Shown here one piece after another: positions 1 through 7,559 of a stretch of 32,459 nt of DNA (the stretch's first letter is position 1; the number at the start of each line of letters is the position of its first letter). The notes below the pieces were generated by a model that saw nothing but the letters and a program-made list of their open reading frames with translations, did not search any database and was not told the origin of the DNA. The translations under genes were made by a program, and so were the position numbers. Origin of the DNA: Thermocaproicibacter sp036260805 (lineage in GTDB: Bacteria; Bacillota; Clostridia; Oscillospirales; Acutalibacteraceae); contig DATALZ010000044.1 in assembly GCA_036260805.1 (NCBI GenBank), forward strand, positions 1 to 32,459, written 5' to 3'.

Positions 1-975
1 GGCAATACCGGTACGGGCGGAATTTTACCGGTCATCGCTGCCGAGGCGAATTACGATGAGGAATTTGGCCTCAATTTTATTCTGCAGCCTGTTGACAATG
101 CTAGCGATACGCTTGCGGCAACTTCTGCGGGTAAAATTGACGTCGGCGGCTGGAGCTCGGCTGCACCGCTTTCGTACATAGCGAAAGGGAATAAACTCAC
201 AATCATAGGCGGCCTGATGAGTGATTATGAGTCGCTGATTACGAAAAAGGATAACAAAGAAAAATGGACGGGCAAACTGACCGCAGACTTTTTAAAGGGC
301 AAAAAGATAGCGGTCAACCGCACAAATTCCGGTGATATTGCGCTCCGTGCTTATTTTGCATCGCAGGGAATTGACCTGAAGACGATTCAATATGAAGAAT
401 TGGATTCCGGCACTTCTGTGATTGAAGCGGTAAATAAAGGAACCGCAGACGCAGGAATTGTGAACGGCGGCTTTTATCGTGCCGCAGAAAAGCAGGGACT
501 CGTCAATGTACGGTTCATAAAGAACATTATCGGGCGGGATTTCATTTGCTGCCGCCAGCTTGTAAGGCCGGATTCCCTGAAAACAAACCGGGACGTTTAT
601 GTAAAAATTGAGGAAGCTTTGATTAAGGCGTATCAATTGTACAAAACTGATCCTGCTAAAACAATTGAGCTTTCGACCCATTTTTTGAAACTCAATAAAG
701 ACGATATCAAATTCCTTACATATGATTACGGCGACTTGCTTCTCAGTCCGGATCCCGATATTCAGGGCGTTTATAACTATTTTGATGGGATGAAACGCTG
801 CGGATATATTGATGCAAATTCCAAAGTCGATATTACCAAATATGTGGATACGTCCATTTATCGCGATGCATTGGATACGCTTTTGAAGCAAAGTCCCAGC
901 GACAAGAATTTATTGGAACTGAAAAAGGACTTTAAGGAAACCGCCGTCAAGTCTGGTGCATCCGCAAATGGATAA
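1..975 (+). CDS. ABC transporter substrate-binding protein, SsuA/TauA/NMT1-like (5' partial)
   Basis: The reading frame is open from base 1, so the signal peptide and N-terminus lie outside the window; 324 residues are visible. The opening residues GNTGTGGILPVIAAE, followed by a segment on time-in-cell and DVGGWSSAAPLSYIAKGNKL, fit the type II periplasmic-binding fold of SsuA/TauA/nitrate-type proteins, which capture sulfonates, taurine, nitrate or thiamine precursors outside the membrane. The second lobe contains KIAVNRTNSGDIALRAYF and ADAGIVNGGFYRAAE, the usual ligand-lobe positions. The stop overlaps the start of the permease gene, so the two are translationally coupled; the ATPase is probably upstream of the window. 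Substrate cannot be read from sequence. The sulfur-related neighbours make a sulfonate or another organosulfur ligand plausible, but that is inference. Confidence 0.85.
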   Translation, partial: GNTGTGGILPVIAAEANYDEEFGLNFILQPVDNASDTLAATSAGKIDVGGWSSAAPLSYIAKGNKLTIIGGLMSDYESLITKKDNKEKWTGKLTADFLKGKKIAVNRTNSGDIALRAYFASQGIDLKTIQYEELDSGTSVIEAVNKGTADAGIVNGGFYRAAEKQGLVNVRFIKNIIGRDFICCRQLVRPDSLKTNRDVYVKIEEALIKAYQLYKTDPAKTIELSTHFLKLNKDDIKFLTYDYGDLLLSPDPDIQGVYNYFDGMKRCGYIDANSKVDITKYVDTSIYRDALDTLLKQSPSDKNLLELKKDFKETAVKSGASANG

Positions 976-1903
976 CGTTACGGGGAGCAGTGCGTTGAAG
1001 ACTCATCAAAGCAGACGCCCCGCGCTGTTTTCTCATTTTCTTTTCCTGATTTTGGTGCTGGGAACAGTTTTTCTTCCAAACAGCGTGAAAGTTTCAAGCA
1101 GCATACCTTTTTTGATCCTCATTGTATTGATTGAAGCGGCAGTCCTCATAAGCCGAAAAAGCCGGTCTGCTCAGGATATTGCTGTGATCCTATATCTCCT
1201 GCTGATTTTTTGGGAAGCAGGTACTGCAAAATTCAGTACAGCAAAAATATATCTTTTGCCACCGCCGCAGGATGTGTTTCAGATTTTCATCAGCGATTCC
1301 CGGTTGATTTTGCAGGGAATTGTTTCTTCCATTCAGCTTTTGCTGATTGGTTTTGCTTTTTCAATAGTATTAGGCGTTGGTCTGGGAATTATTGTCGGTT
1401 GGAACGTACATATGCGGGAAATTCTGCTTCCGATTGCCAAGGTCCTGACGCCGATACCGCCGCTGATTTATACTCCTTACGCGATTGTTTTGCTTCCGAG
1501 TTTTCGGAGTGCTTCTGTTTTTATCATTTTCTGCGCAGTGTTTTGGGGGCTTTTTTTAAGTATGGTTCATACCGTCGCAGGCATGAATCAAAAACTGCTT
1601 GACTCTGCGAAGACCTTAAACATCGGGCCGACGACAATGTTCTTTCAGATCCTGCTGCCTTACTGTCTTCCAACAATTAAGACGAGGCTTAGTTTTTCTC
1701 TTTCGGCTGCATTTATGGTACTGATCAGTGCCGAGATGATCGGGGGACAGGTGGGCGTTGGCTGGTATGTGAAGTACAGTACCGATTTCGGAGATTATAC
1801 GAAGGTTATTGCTGGAATCTTTCTGGTGGCCTTTCTGGTTACTGTTATCAACTGGGGAATCAAACGGCTTACCAGAATCCTAATCCCTTGGCAGGAGAAA
1901 TAA
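968..1903 (+). CDS. ABC transporter permease, SsuC/TauC-like
   Basis: A hydrophobic protein of about 311 residues with six or so membrane spans and the BPD_transp_1 fold. The cytoplasmic EAA-type loop that docks on the ATPase is seen as DSAKTLNIGPTTMFFQILLP near residue 215. It pairs with the overlapping upstream binding protein. The ATG at 968 overlaps that gene's stop by 8 bases; a GTG at 956 is an in-frame alternative four codons earlier, and neither has a strong ribosome site, as expected for coupled translation. The N-terminal 55 residues form an extra hydrophobic pair of segments before the core domain. The family identification is firm, the substrate is not. Confidence 0.86.
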   Translation: MDNVTGSSALKTHQSRRPALFSHFLFLILVLGTVFLPNSVKVSSSIPFLILIVLIEAAVLISRKSRSAQDIAVILYLLLIFWEAGTAKFSTAKIYLLPPPQDVFQIFISDSRLILQGIVSSIQLLLIGFAFSIVLGVGLGIIVGWNVHMREILLPIAKVLTPIPPLIYTPYAIVLLPSFRSASVFIIFCAVFWGLFLSMVHTVAGMNQKLLDSAKTLNIGPTTMFFQILLPYCLPTIKTRLSFSLSAAFMVLISAEMIGGQVGVGWYVKYSTDFGDYTKVIAGIFLVAFLVTVINWGIKRLTRILIPWQEK

Positions 1904-1943
1904 GACCTACAATCCAGCCTTTGAATCAAAAAGGGGCATTCAT

Positions 1944-3002
1944 ATGAGTTATAAAGTAGATCCGGAAAAAATAAGGAAATTCTGTGCTGAGGCATTTCTG
2001 ACGGTTCATCTCAGGCCGGAATATTCTTTTAGAATTGCTGATAATCTTTTGCAGGCGGAGTTAAGAGGAGTCCGGTCGCACGGATTAGTTCAGATAAAAA
2101 ATTACTTAAAACAAATTACGGAAGGAAAAATAAACCGCAGCCCTAAGATCAGCATTCTGCGGGAAAGCGACGCTTTACTGGTCATAGATGGAGATAATGG
2201 CCCAGGCTCCGTTACCGGAACCTGGGCCATGGAAGGGTGCATTGAAAAGGCAAAGCTGTCTGGCGCGGCTATTGCGACGGTGAAAAACGGGACGCATTTC
2301 GGCATGGCGGCCTATTATGCAATGATGGCTTTGAAGCAAGACATGATCGGCATAGCAGCCTGCACCTCTCCGCGTCTGGTTTCTGTTTATGGCGGGCGTT
2401 CCCGCGAACTTGGCACCAATCCGTTTTGCATGGCGGTACCTGCGGGCAGCTCGTATCCTGTCGTATATGATGGAGCCACTAGCGAGGCTGCGTTTAACAA
2501 AATATTCTTCGCGCTTCGCGAAGGCCGGAAGATTCCCGCCAGTTGGGCAGTTGACTCCGACGGGAATAATACAACAGATCCTGCTGCTGCCATAGGGGGG
2601 ACATTATTGCCTTTCGGCAGTTATAAAGGTTCCGATATTTCAGTTTTGATTTATATTCTCTGCGGTTTGCTGAGCGGAGCTGCCGTTTCGGAAAATTCTG
2701 TGAATGGGAAGATTCTGGAATTTCCCGATCAGGTTGGTTTTTCCTTTTGTGCGATCGACGTCAGGCAAATTCAGGAATTGCAAATCTTCAAAGAATCTGT
2801 TGATTGTATGATTGAGCGATTGAAAACATCGCCCATAAGAGTCTCATCTGAAAAAATCTATATGCCGGGTGAAAAAGAGTTTTTAGTAAAAGAAAAAAGC
2901 CTCAAGTGCGGAATTGAGTTAGGTGAGGGAGTTTGGAATGATTTAAAATCCGTGCAGGGAGAATATGGCGTAAATATTTCTCTCGAGGAGTGCCTGCTAT
3001 AA
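1944..3002 (+). CDS. Ldh_2-family NAD(P)-dependent 2-hydroxyacid dehydrogenase (malate/lactate/sulfolactate/ureidoglycolate type)
   Basis: 352 residues, the usual length for the LDH2/MDH2 oxidoreductase family, which is unrelated to classical lactate dehydrogenases. Family signatures are visible: RGVRSHGL at residues 41-48 (Arg and His of the substrate pocket), GTHFGMAAYY at 116-125 with the catalytic His118, LGTNPFCMAVP at 156-166, and AVDSDGNNTTDP at 202-213. YDGATS replaces the more common DMATS. Start ATG 1944 has an AAAGGGG site 9 bases upstream. Members reduce or oxidise malate, lactate, ureidoglycolate, 2,3-diketogulonate or (R)-sulfolactate. Lying next to an SsuA-like importer and sulfur amino-acid genes, a sulfolactate-type substrate is an attractive guess, but nothing in the sequence proves it. 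Confidence 0.85.
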   Translation: MSYKVDPEKIRKFCAEAFLTVHLRPEYSFRIADNLLQAELRGVRSHGLVQIKNYLKQITEGKINRSPKISILRESDALLVIDGDNGPGSVTGTWAMEGCIEKAKLSGAAIATVKNGTHFGMAAYYAMMALKQDMIGIAACTSPRLVSVYGGRSRELGTNPFCMAVPAGSSYPVVYDGATSEAAFNKIFFALREGRKIPASWAVDSDGNNTTDPAAAIGGTLLPFGSYKGSDISVLIYILCGLLSGAAVSENSVNGKILEFPDQVGFSFCAIDVRQIQELQIFKESVDCMIERLKTSPIRVSSEKIYMPGEKEFLVKEKSLKCGIELGEGVWNDLKSVQGEYGVNISLEECLL

Positions 3003-3050
3003 ACACTTCGTATGAAAATTCTAAGGTAGTCGCAGTTTTACTGCCAGATG

Positions 3051-3078
3051 GCCGGGATAAAAATTGCTGCCCGGCAAG
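3051..3078 (+). other. GC-rich hairpin between the Ldh_2 gene and mccB
   Basis: GCCGGG and CCCGGC form a 6-bp stem with a 13-base loop, 50 bases after the dehydrogenase stop. It is followed by a short T stretch (AAGTTTTATG), so it could be a weak terminator. A TATAGTAT -10-like element follows at 3107-3114, ahead of the mccB ribosome site, but I see no convincing -35. Confidence 0.3.
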
Positions 3079-3137
3079 TTTTATGCTTAATTTCAATATG
3101 GACAAATATAGTATATTTTTTGAAAGGACTGAATTAA

Positions 3138-4290
3138 ATGCAGGAAGGCTTCACAACAACTTTAATTCACGGAGGAATCGACGGGGATGTGCGCACCGGC
3201 GCCGTCAGCGTCCCAATCTACCAGACTTCCACTTACCGCCAGCAGGGACTGGGAGAAAACAGTGGGTACGAATATTCCCGAACGGGCAACCCGACGCGGG
3301 AGTCGCTGGAAAAACTGATTGCAGAACTGGAAGGCGGCACGGCAGGTTTCGCGTTCGGTTCCGGAATGGCGGCAATCACGGCGATTTTGTCACTGTTTCA
3401 AAGCGGGGATAAAATCATTATTTCCAGCAACGTCTACGGCGGCACGTTCCGTGTGCTCGACAAGGTATTCCGGAACTTCGGACTGTCCTACGAGATTGTA
3501 GATACGTCGAATTTAAATCTTCTCGAAAGCAGGATTACTGGAAATGTAAAAGCGTTGATGCTCGAAAGTCCCGCAAACCCTCTGCTGACCATAACGAATA
3601 TCTCCGCAGCTTCGCAGATCGCTCATCAGCATGGCCTGAAAGTAGTCGTCGACAACACATTTATGACGCCATACCTTGCAGCAGCCCCTGAAACTTGGCG
3701 CGGATATTGTTGTTCACAGCGCTACGAAATACCTCGGCGGGCACAGCGATCTTGTTGCCGGCCTGGCTGTAACAAAGGATGAAGAAACGGCAAATCGTCT
3801 TGGCTTTATTCAGAACGCCACTGGCGGAGTTCTTGGGCCGTTTGATTCCTGGCTTTTAATCCGCGGCATAAAAACGCTTTCCGTCAGGATGGACCGTCAC
3901 TTGGAGAATGCAGCGTTTCTGGCCGATTTTCTCAGGAATCACGAAGGTGTTACGAAAGTTTATTATCCGGGTTTTGAGGATTTTCCGGGTTATGAAATTC
4001 AGAAAAAACAGGCGTCAGGAGCAGGAGCAATGATCTCATTCGTGCTCTCCGACAAGTACGATATTCACAAGTTCTTCCAAAATGTAAAGCTTATCGCTCT
4101 TGCCGAAAGTCTCGGCGGTGTGGAATCTCTGGTCTGCCATCCCGCGAGTATGACGCACGCGTCCATTCCGCGTGAAATTCGGCAGAAAGTCGGCATTGTA
4201 GATAACTTAATCCGCCTTTCGGTTGGAATTGAGGATAAACAGGACCTTTTGAACGACCTAACGCAGGCCTTTGAAAAATCAATCGGTTAA
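3138..4290 (+). pseudogene. mccB: Cystathionine gamma-lyase/homocysteine gamma-lyase MccB, single-base frameshift
   Basis: Two overlapping frames give one complete 383-residue PLP enzyme of the Cys/Met metabolism family if one C is removed at 3674-3675 (sequence ATACCTTG). Frame one ends correctly at NTFMTPY; frame two resumes with LQQPLKLGADIVVHSATKYL, carrying the PLP lysine (Lys197 in the repaired protein). Other family motifs are YEYSRTGNPTRESLE, FGSGMAAITAI, GGVLGPFDSWLL and SVGIEDKQDL. The protein matches my memory of Bacillus subtilis MccB closely. It would split cystathionine to cysteine, completing methionine-to-cysteine conversion with MccA 16 bases downstream. AAAGG precedes the ATG at 3138. 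Either a true recent inactivation or a sequencing error; all catalytic motifs are intact on both sides, which favours error or very recent loss. Confidence 0.88.
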
Positions 4291-4306
4291 GAAGGGAACG
4301 ATACTT

Positions 4307-5221
4307 ATGAAATATTACAACGATGTGCGTGAACTGATCGGCCATACGCCGCTTGTAAAACTGAACCATATGGATTTCGCAGCGGGCAGAAACGTCTTTG
4401 CTAAGCTGGAACTGTATAACCCTGGCGGAAGCGTCAAGGACCGCATGGGAACCTCGCTGGTCAAAGATGCGGAAGAGCGCGGTGTATTAAAGCCCGGATA
4501 TACCATTTTGGAAGCGACGGCAGGCAACGCTGGAATCGGCATTGCACTTGCGGCGCTCGGTAAAGGTTACCGCGTGATTTTTGCCGTACCGGAGAAGTTT
4601 TCGGAAGAGAAACAGACGATCATGAAAGCATACGGCGCGGAGATTATTCACACCCCATTGGAAAAGGGAATGCAGGGCGCAATCGAGAAAGTGGAAGAAC
4701 TGAAAAAGCAGGTTGAGCACCCGGTAACTCTAAGCCAGTTCGAAAATCCGGCAAATCCGCTTGCACACTACCGCACAACCGGCCCGGAAATTTTCGACGA
4801 CCTTGACGGAAAAGTGGATTATCTGGTTGCCGGGGCGGGAAGCGGCGGAACACTCTCAGGTGCGGCAAAATTTCTGAAAGAGAAGACGTCTACCCTGAAA
4901 GTCGTTATGGCCGACCCAATTGGTTCCACAATGGGAGGGGGAGAGCCTGGCTGCTATGCAATTGAGGGCATCGGCAATACCTTCATGCCGGGAACGATGG
5001 ATATGTCCCTTGTGAATCAGGTTTATAAAATCACAGATGAAGAAGCCGTTGAGGAACTACGCCTGCTCGCATCGGAAGAAGGGATTCTTGCGGGGACTTC
5101 GTCCGGCGCAGCGCTCTCGGCTGCCAGAAGAGCAGCGCAGGATGCCCCGAAAGGCAGCAATCTTGTTGTCATTTTACCTGACCGCGGTGACCGCTATTTC
5201 AGTAAACATATCTACGCCTGA
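4307..5221 (+). CDS. mccA: O-acetylserine-dependent cystathionine beta-synthase MccA
   Basis: 304 residues of the PLP fold type II (cysteine synthase) family. PLP lysine is Lys44 in NPGGSVKDR; the substrate loop is EATAGNAGIGIALAALG, the phosphate cup is GAGSGGTLSGA, and the tail ILPDRGDRYFSKHIYA resembles Bacillus MccA rather than CysK. MccA condenses O-acetylserine with homocysteine to cystathionine, which MccB cleaves to cysteine. The start is taken at ATG 4307, with AAGGGA 10 bases upstream; an in-frame ATG at 4271 would lie inside mccB and has no ribosome site. The gene is 16 bases from mccB and 19 bases from the methyltransferase, so the three are one operon. Cysteine synthase activity with sulfide is the main alternative. 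Confidence 0.87.
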   Translation: MKYYNDVRELIGHTPLVKLNHMDFAAGRNVFAKLELYNPGGSVKDRMGTSLVKDAEERGVLKPGYTILEATAGNAGIGIALAALGKGYRVIFAVPEKFSEEKQTIMKAYGAEIIHTPLEKGMQGAIEKVEELKKQVEHPVTLSQFENPANPLAHYRTTGPEIFDDLDGKVDYLVAGAGSGGTLSGAAKFLKEKTSTLKVVMADPIGSTMGGGEPGCYAIEGIGNTFMPGTMDMSLVNQVYKITDEEAVEELRLLASEEGILAGTSSGAALSAARRAAQDAPKGSNLVVILPDRGDRYFSKHIYA

Positions 5222-5240
5222 TATTTATGAGGTGAGTTGT

Positions 5241-6068
5241 ATGGAAAGCAGCATGAAAATTAAAGTGGACCTTCAAAATGTTAATGAGACCCTTCTGCTT
5301 CCGCTTTGGGGGCGCGCTGAAGAAGCGAAAATGAAAGAGCCGGTTTTAAGGGACCGCAAATCTGCGGAGTTGGTAGACCGAATCGACTATGATTTCTCAA
5401 AATTCCGCAGCCAGTTCAGGCAGTTCCAAATCCTTGCGCTTGCCCTGCGTGCCAGAGAGTTCGACTCCATTATCCGGGACTTTATTCAGCAGCACCCAAG
5501 GGCTGCCATAGTGAATATCGGCGCGGGGCTGGACACAACGTTCAACCGTGTGAACAATGGAAAAATCAAATGGTACAATCTGGACGTTCCGCAGGTCATG
5601 CGCCTGCGCGGTACTTTGATGCCGGAAAGCAGGGAAGAGGGGGCTATTCCGAAATCAATGTTCGACCCGAGTTTTCTGGATGATATCGAGCGGCCGACTG
5701 ATGGAATCTTATTCCTATTGGGTGGAGTTCTGATGTATTTTGATGAAGAGAAAGTCCGGGAGTTTTTCTCAATGGTTGGCAGGCATTTTCCGAACGCGGA
5801 GGTAATCTTTGATTCGATCGCTCCAGCGGGTGTCCGTTTTGCGAGCCGAATGGTAAGAAAATCCGGAATTGATGGCGCAGAAATGAAATGGGGCGTCCGT
5901 AAGGCAGCCAAGCTGGAAAACTGGGGCCTGGGGCTGAAAATGCTGGAAAATTACCCTATCGGTTATAAGACAAAAATTTTTCCGTCCTGGGGGATGTTGA
6001 GCAGAGTACTGATGCGGCTGAACAATTCCCTTACCTGGATTAACATCAATCACATGAAATTTGAATAA
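5241..6068 (+). CDS. SAM-dependent methyltransferase, leucine carboxyl methyltransferase/TcmP-like
   Basis: 275 residues beginning MESSMKIKVDLQNVNETLLL, with GAGGTGA six bases before the ATG. Motif I for S-adenosylmethionine is VNIGAGLDTTFNRV (about residues 93-106), followed by the acidic NLDVPQV and by GVLMYFDEEKVREFF, all hallmarks of the LCM/TcmP class I methyltransferases that methylate small-molecule hydroxyl or carboxyl groups. Bacillus and Clostridium mcc operons also contain a methyltransferase gene (yrrT or ubiG), so its presence beside mccBA is in keeping, although this protein appears to be of a different subfamily. Its substrate is unknown. It is the last gene of the mccBA unit; a hairpin follows at 6079. 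Confidence 0.8.
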   Translation: MESSMKIKVDLQNVNETLLLPLWGRAEEAKMKEPVLRDRKSAELVDRIDYDFSKFRSQFRQFQILALALRAREFDSIIRDFIQQHPRAAIVNIGAGLDTTFNRVNNGKIKWYNLDVPQVMRLRGTLMPESREEGAIPKSMFDPSFLDDIERPTDGILFLLGGVLMYFDEEKVREFFSMVGRHFPNAEVIFDSIAPAGVRFASRMVRKSGIDGAEMKWGVRKAAKLENWGLGLKMLENYPIGYKTKIFPSWGMLSRVLMRLNNSLTWININHMKFE

Positions 6069-6078
6069 TCAGACACGA

Positions 6079-6108
6079 AGCCCTGAAGTTGAAAAACTTT
6101 CAGGGCTT
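6079..6108 (+). terminator. Hairpin after the mccBA-methyltransferase operon
   Basis: AAGCCCTGAA-GTT pairs with AAC-T-TTCAGGGCTT (one bulge) over a short loop, 10 bases after the stop. It is followed by A-rich rather than T-rich sequence, so it is a weak or Rho-like stop on the + strand. The next promoter starts 18 bases later. Confidence 0.45.
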
Positions 6109-6125
6109 AAAAAATGGAAAAAGAC

Positions 6126-6154
6126 TTGACAAGAGAGAGTAACCAGTATAGTAT
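6126..6154 (+). promoter_or_regulatory. Promoter of leader-peptide unit 1
   Basis: TTGACA at 6126-6131 and TAGTAT at 6149-6154 are separated by exactly 17 bases; TATAGT at 6147 is a second, shorter-spaced -10. The same arrangement (TTGACA, 17 bases, TACTAT) stands in front of leader unit 2 at 10180. Confidence 0.75.
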
Positions 6155-6176
6155 ATATGTAAACAATACATATATA
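6152..6176. promoter_or_regulatory. Palindromic operator-like site overlapping the -10/+1 region of unit 1
   Basis: TATATATGTA and TACATATATA form perfect 10-base inverted arms around a 5-base centre AACAA. The site begins inside the -10 element, where a bound dimeric repressor would block transcription. A related dyad with a similar 5-base centre (AAACA) sits at the same place in unit 2. As RNA it would only be a weak AU hairpin. No regulator gene can be assigned. Confidence 0.5.
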
Positions 6177-6206
6177 AATACTATAATTAAGAAAGGGGCG
6201 CCTGTC

Positions 6207-6296
6207 ATGAGAAAGATCAGCCGTGTGAACTGTAGAAAGATGATGTGCTGCTGTATGCCAAAAATGGAACAGGACCGAACCTTTCTGCTTTTGTAA
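6207..6296 (+). CDS. Cys/Met-rich leader peptide 1 (29 aa)
   Basis: A tiny ORF with a strong ribosome site, GAAAGGGG at 6191-6198, 8 bases before ATG 6207. The product has a basic N-terminus, then MMCCCMPK at residues 12-19 with three consecutive cysteine codons (TGC TGC TGT, 6246-6254), and ends RTFLLL-stop. Its C-terminus aligns with leader peptide 2 at 10259: MPK, four residues, R, one residue, FLLL, stop. There is no signal peptide or membrane span. Position between promoter and intrinsic terminator, 100 bases before the M20 hydrolase gene, is the layout of a ribosome-mediated attenuator that senses charged tRNA-Cys (or Met). I do not recognise it as a described family; a functional small peptide is the alternative. 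Confidence 0.7.
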   Translation: MRKISRVNCRKMMCCCMPKMEQDRTFLLL

Positions 6297-6323
6297 ATAC
6301 AAATTACGGAAGAATCATGAAAG

Positions 6324-6355
6324 GCTGACAGGTCGCAAATCTGCCGGCTTTTTTT
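6324..6355 (+). terminator. Attenuator-type intrinsic terminator of unit 1
   Basis: GCTGACAG (6324-6331) pairs with CTGCCGGC (6341-6348), with one G-T pair and one A-C mismatch, followed by seven T. It lies between the leader ORF (stop 28 bases upstream) and the M20 hydrolase, so it must be bypassed for operon expression. The stem, including the A-C mismatch, is shared with the terminator of unit 2. TGACAGGTCGC of the 5' arm and loop can also pair with GCGCCTGTCA at 6198-6207, just ahead of the leader start codon. Confidence 0.75.
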
Positions 6356-6395
6356 ATGCCTTTTTCGCGCTTATATGAATGGAGGACTTCAACAT

Positions 6396-7559
6396 ATGAA
6401 CACAAACAAACCGGAATTGGACGAAACAAAACTTCTGCAAACCTTTCAATGGTTTCATCGGAACCCGGAACTCTCTTTTCAGGAATTTGAAACTACGAAA
6501 AAAATCCGCGAGCTTTTAACCGCAGCGGATGTTGAAATATTGAATCTGCCGCTTGAGACCGGACTTGTTGCACAGGTAAAAGGTTCTCAGCCCGGCCCCA
6601 CGGTTGCAGTCCGCTGCGATATTGATGCGCTGCCGATTCAGGAACAGACGGATTTACCTTACAAATCGGAGGATGGCGGTAAGATGCATGCCTGCGGCCA
6701 TGATTTTCATACTACCGCGATTCTTGGTACAGCTCTTTTGCTGAAACAGCGAGAAAAAGAATTGCAGGGAACCGTAAAGATTATTTTTCAGCCCGGTGAG
6801 GAATCATCCCTCGGGGCTTTAAAAATAACCGAAAGCGGTGTGCTGGATGATGTTCAGGCAATCTTCGGAATCCATGTGATTCCCAATGTTCCGGTTGGAA
6901 CGGTAGTGTTTTCACCCGGAGCAATGACTGCGGCAGTCGACCGGTTTGAAGTTACCTTTACTGGCAAGGGTGGCCATGCCGCGCATCCGCAGGACACAAT
7001 TGATCCGATTGTAACGGCCGCCCAGTTCATTTCCTCCGCACAGACCATTGTCAGCCGGAATGCAAACCCGTTCCACCAGACTCTTGTAAGCATTACACAT
7101 GTCTCCTCCGGCAACACCTGGAACGTAATTCCATCAGAAGCCATTTTGGAAGGAACTGTCCGCACTCTTCAAAAAGACGACCGGCAGCTGGTTCCGCAAA
7201 GATTAAAGGAACTCGCAGAAAATATTGCGAAAGCTTTCGGCGCGAAATCGGATTTCCGTTGGATTTCCGGCCCCCCTGCTACCGACAACGACCCCAAATG
7301 GGTATCCTTTGCAGAGGACGTCGCGAAGGAAAGCGGACTCAATGTAATTCCCGCCATTCCATCGCTCGGCGGCGAGGATTTCGCGTTTTACCAGCAGAAT
7401 CTGCGCGGAGTGTATATCCAGATCGGCACAGGGGATTCGGAGCCGAACCACAACCCGAAATTCCACGTTGACCCGAAAGCGCTGCCAGCCGCGTCTTATT
7501 ATATCGCATCCCTTGCTGAAAAGGCTATAAATGCTTTGAAAAGCGGGGCACCGGTATGA
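6396..7559 (+). CDS. M20-family metal-dependent amidohydrolase (N-acyl amino acid hydrolase, M20D type)
   Basis: 387 residues. The di-metal ligands of M20D hydrolases are all present: HACGHDFH (Cys100, His102), QPGEESS (Glu135/136), FGIHVIP (His160) and, near the end, NHNPKFHVDP. AVRCDIDALPIQEQT and the dimerisation-domain GGHAAHPQ are also typical. Such enzymes remove acyl groups from N-acyl amino acids, including N-acetyl-cysteine derivatives and auxin conjugates. The chosen ATG 6396 has GGAGG 10 bases upstream; an ATG at 6375 lies before that site. The gene is the first after the unit 1 terminator and overlaps metN by 4 bases (ATGA), so the hydrolase and importer are co-expressed. It most likely deacylates an imported sulfur amino-acid derivative in the cytoplasm; substrate is inferred from context. 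Confidence 0.88.
   Translation: MNTNKPELDETKLLQTFQWFHRNPELSFQEFETTKKIRELLTAADVEILNLPLETGLVAQVKGSQPGPTVAVRCDIDALPIQEQTDLPYKSEDGGKMHACGHDFHTTAILGTALLLKQREKELQGTVKIIFQPGEESSLGALKITESGVLDDVQAIFGIHVIPNVPVGTVVFSPGAMTAAVDRFEVTFTGKGGHAAHPQDTIDPIVTAAQFISSAQTIVSRNANPFHQTLVSITHVSSGNTWNVIPSEAILEGTVRTLQKDDRQLVPQRLKELAENIAKAFGAKSDFRWISGPPATDNDPKWVSFAEDVAKESGLNVIPAIPSLGGEDFAFYQQNLRGVYIQIGTGDSEPNHNPKFHVDPKALPAASYYIASLAEKAINALKSGAPV

Noticed and set aside
3002..3137. A third leader-peptide unit before mccB
   Set aside because: There is a TATAGTAT element and a GC hairpin, but no small Cys-rich ORF with a ribosome site and no matching terminator.
6114..6296. A longer, 60-codon version of leader peptide 1
   Set aside because: Its start lies upstream of the promoter -35 and the extra part covers the promoter and palindrome; ATG 6207 follows the strong ribosome site.
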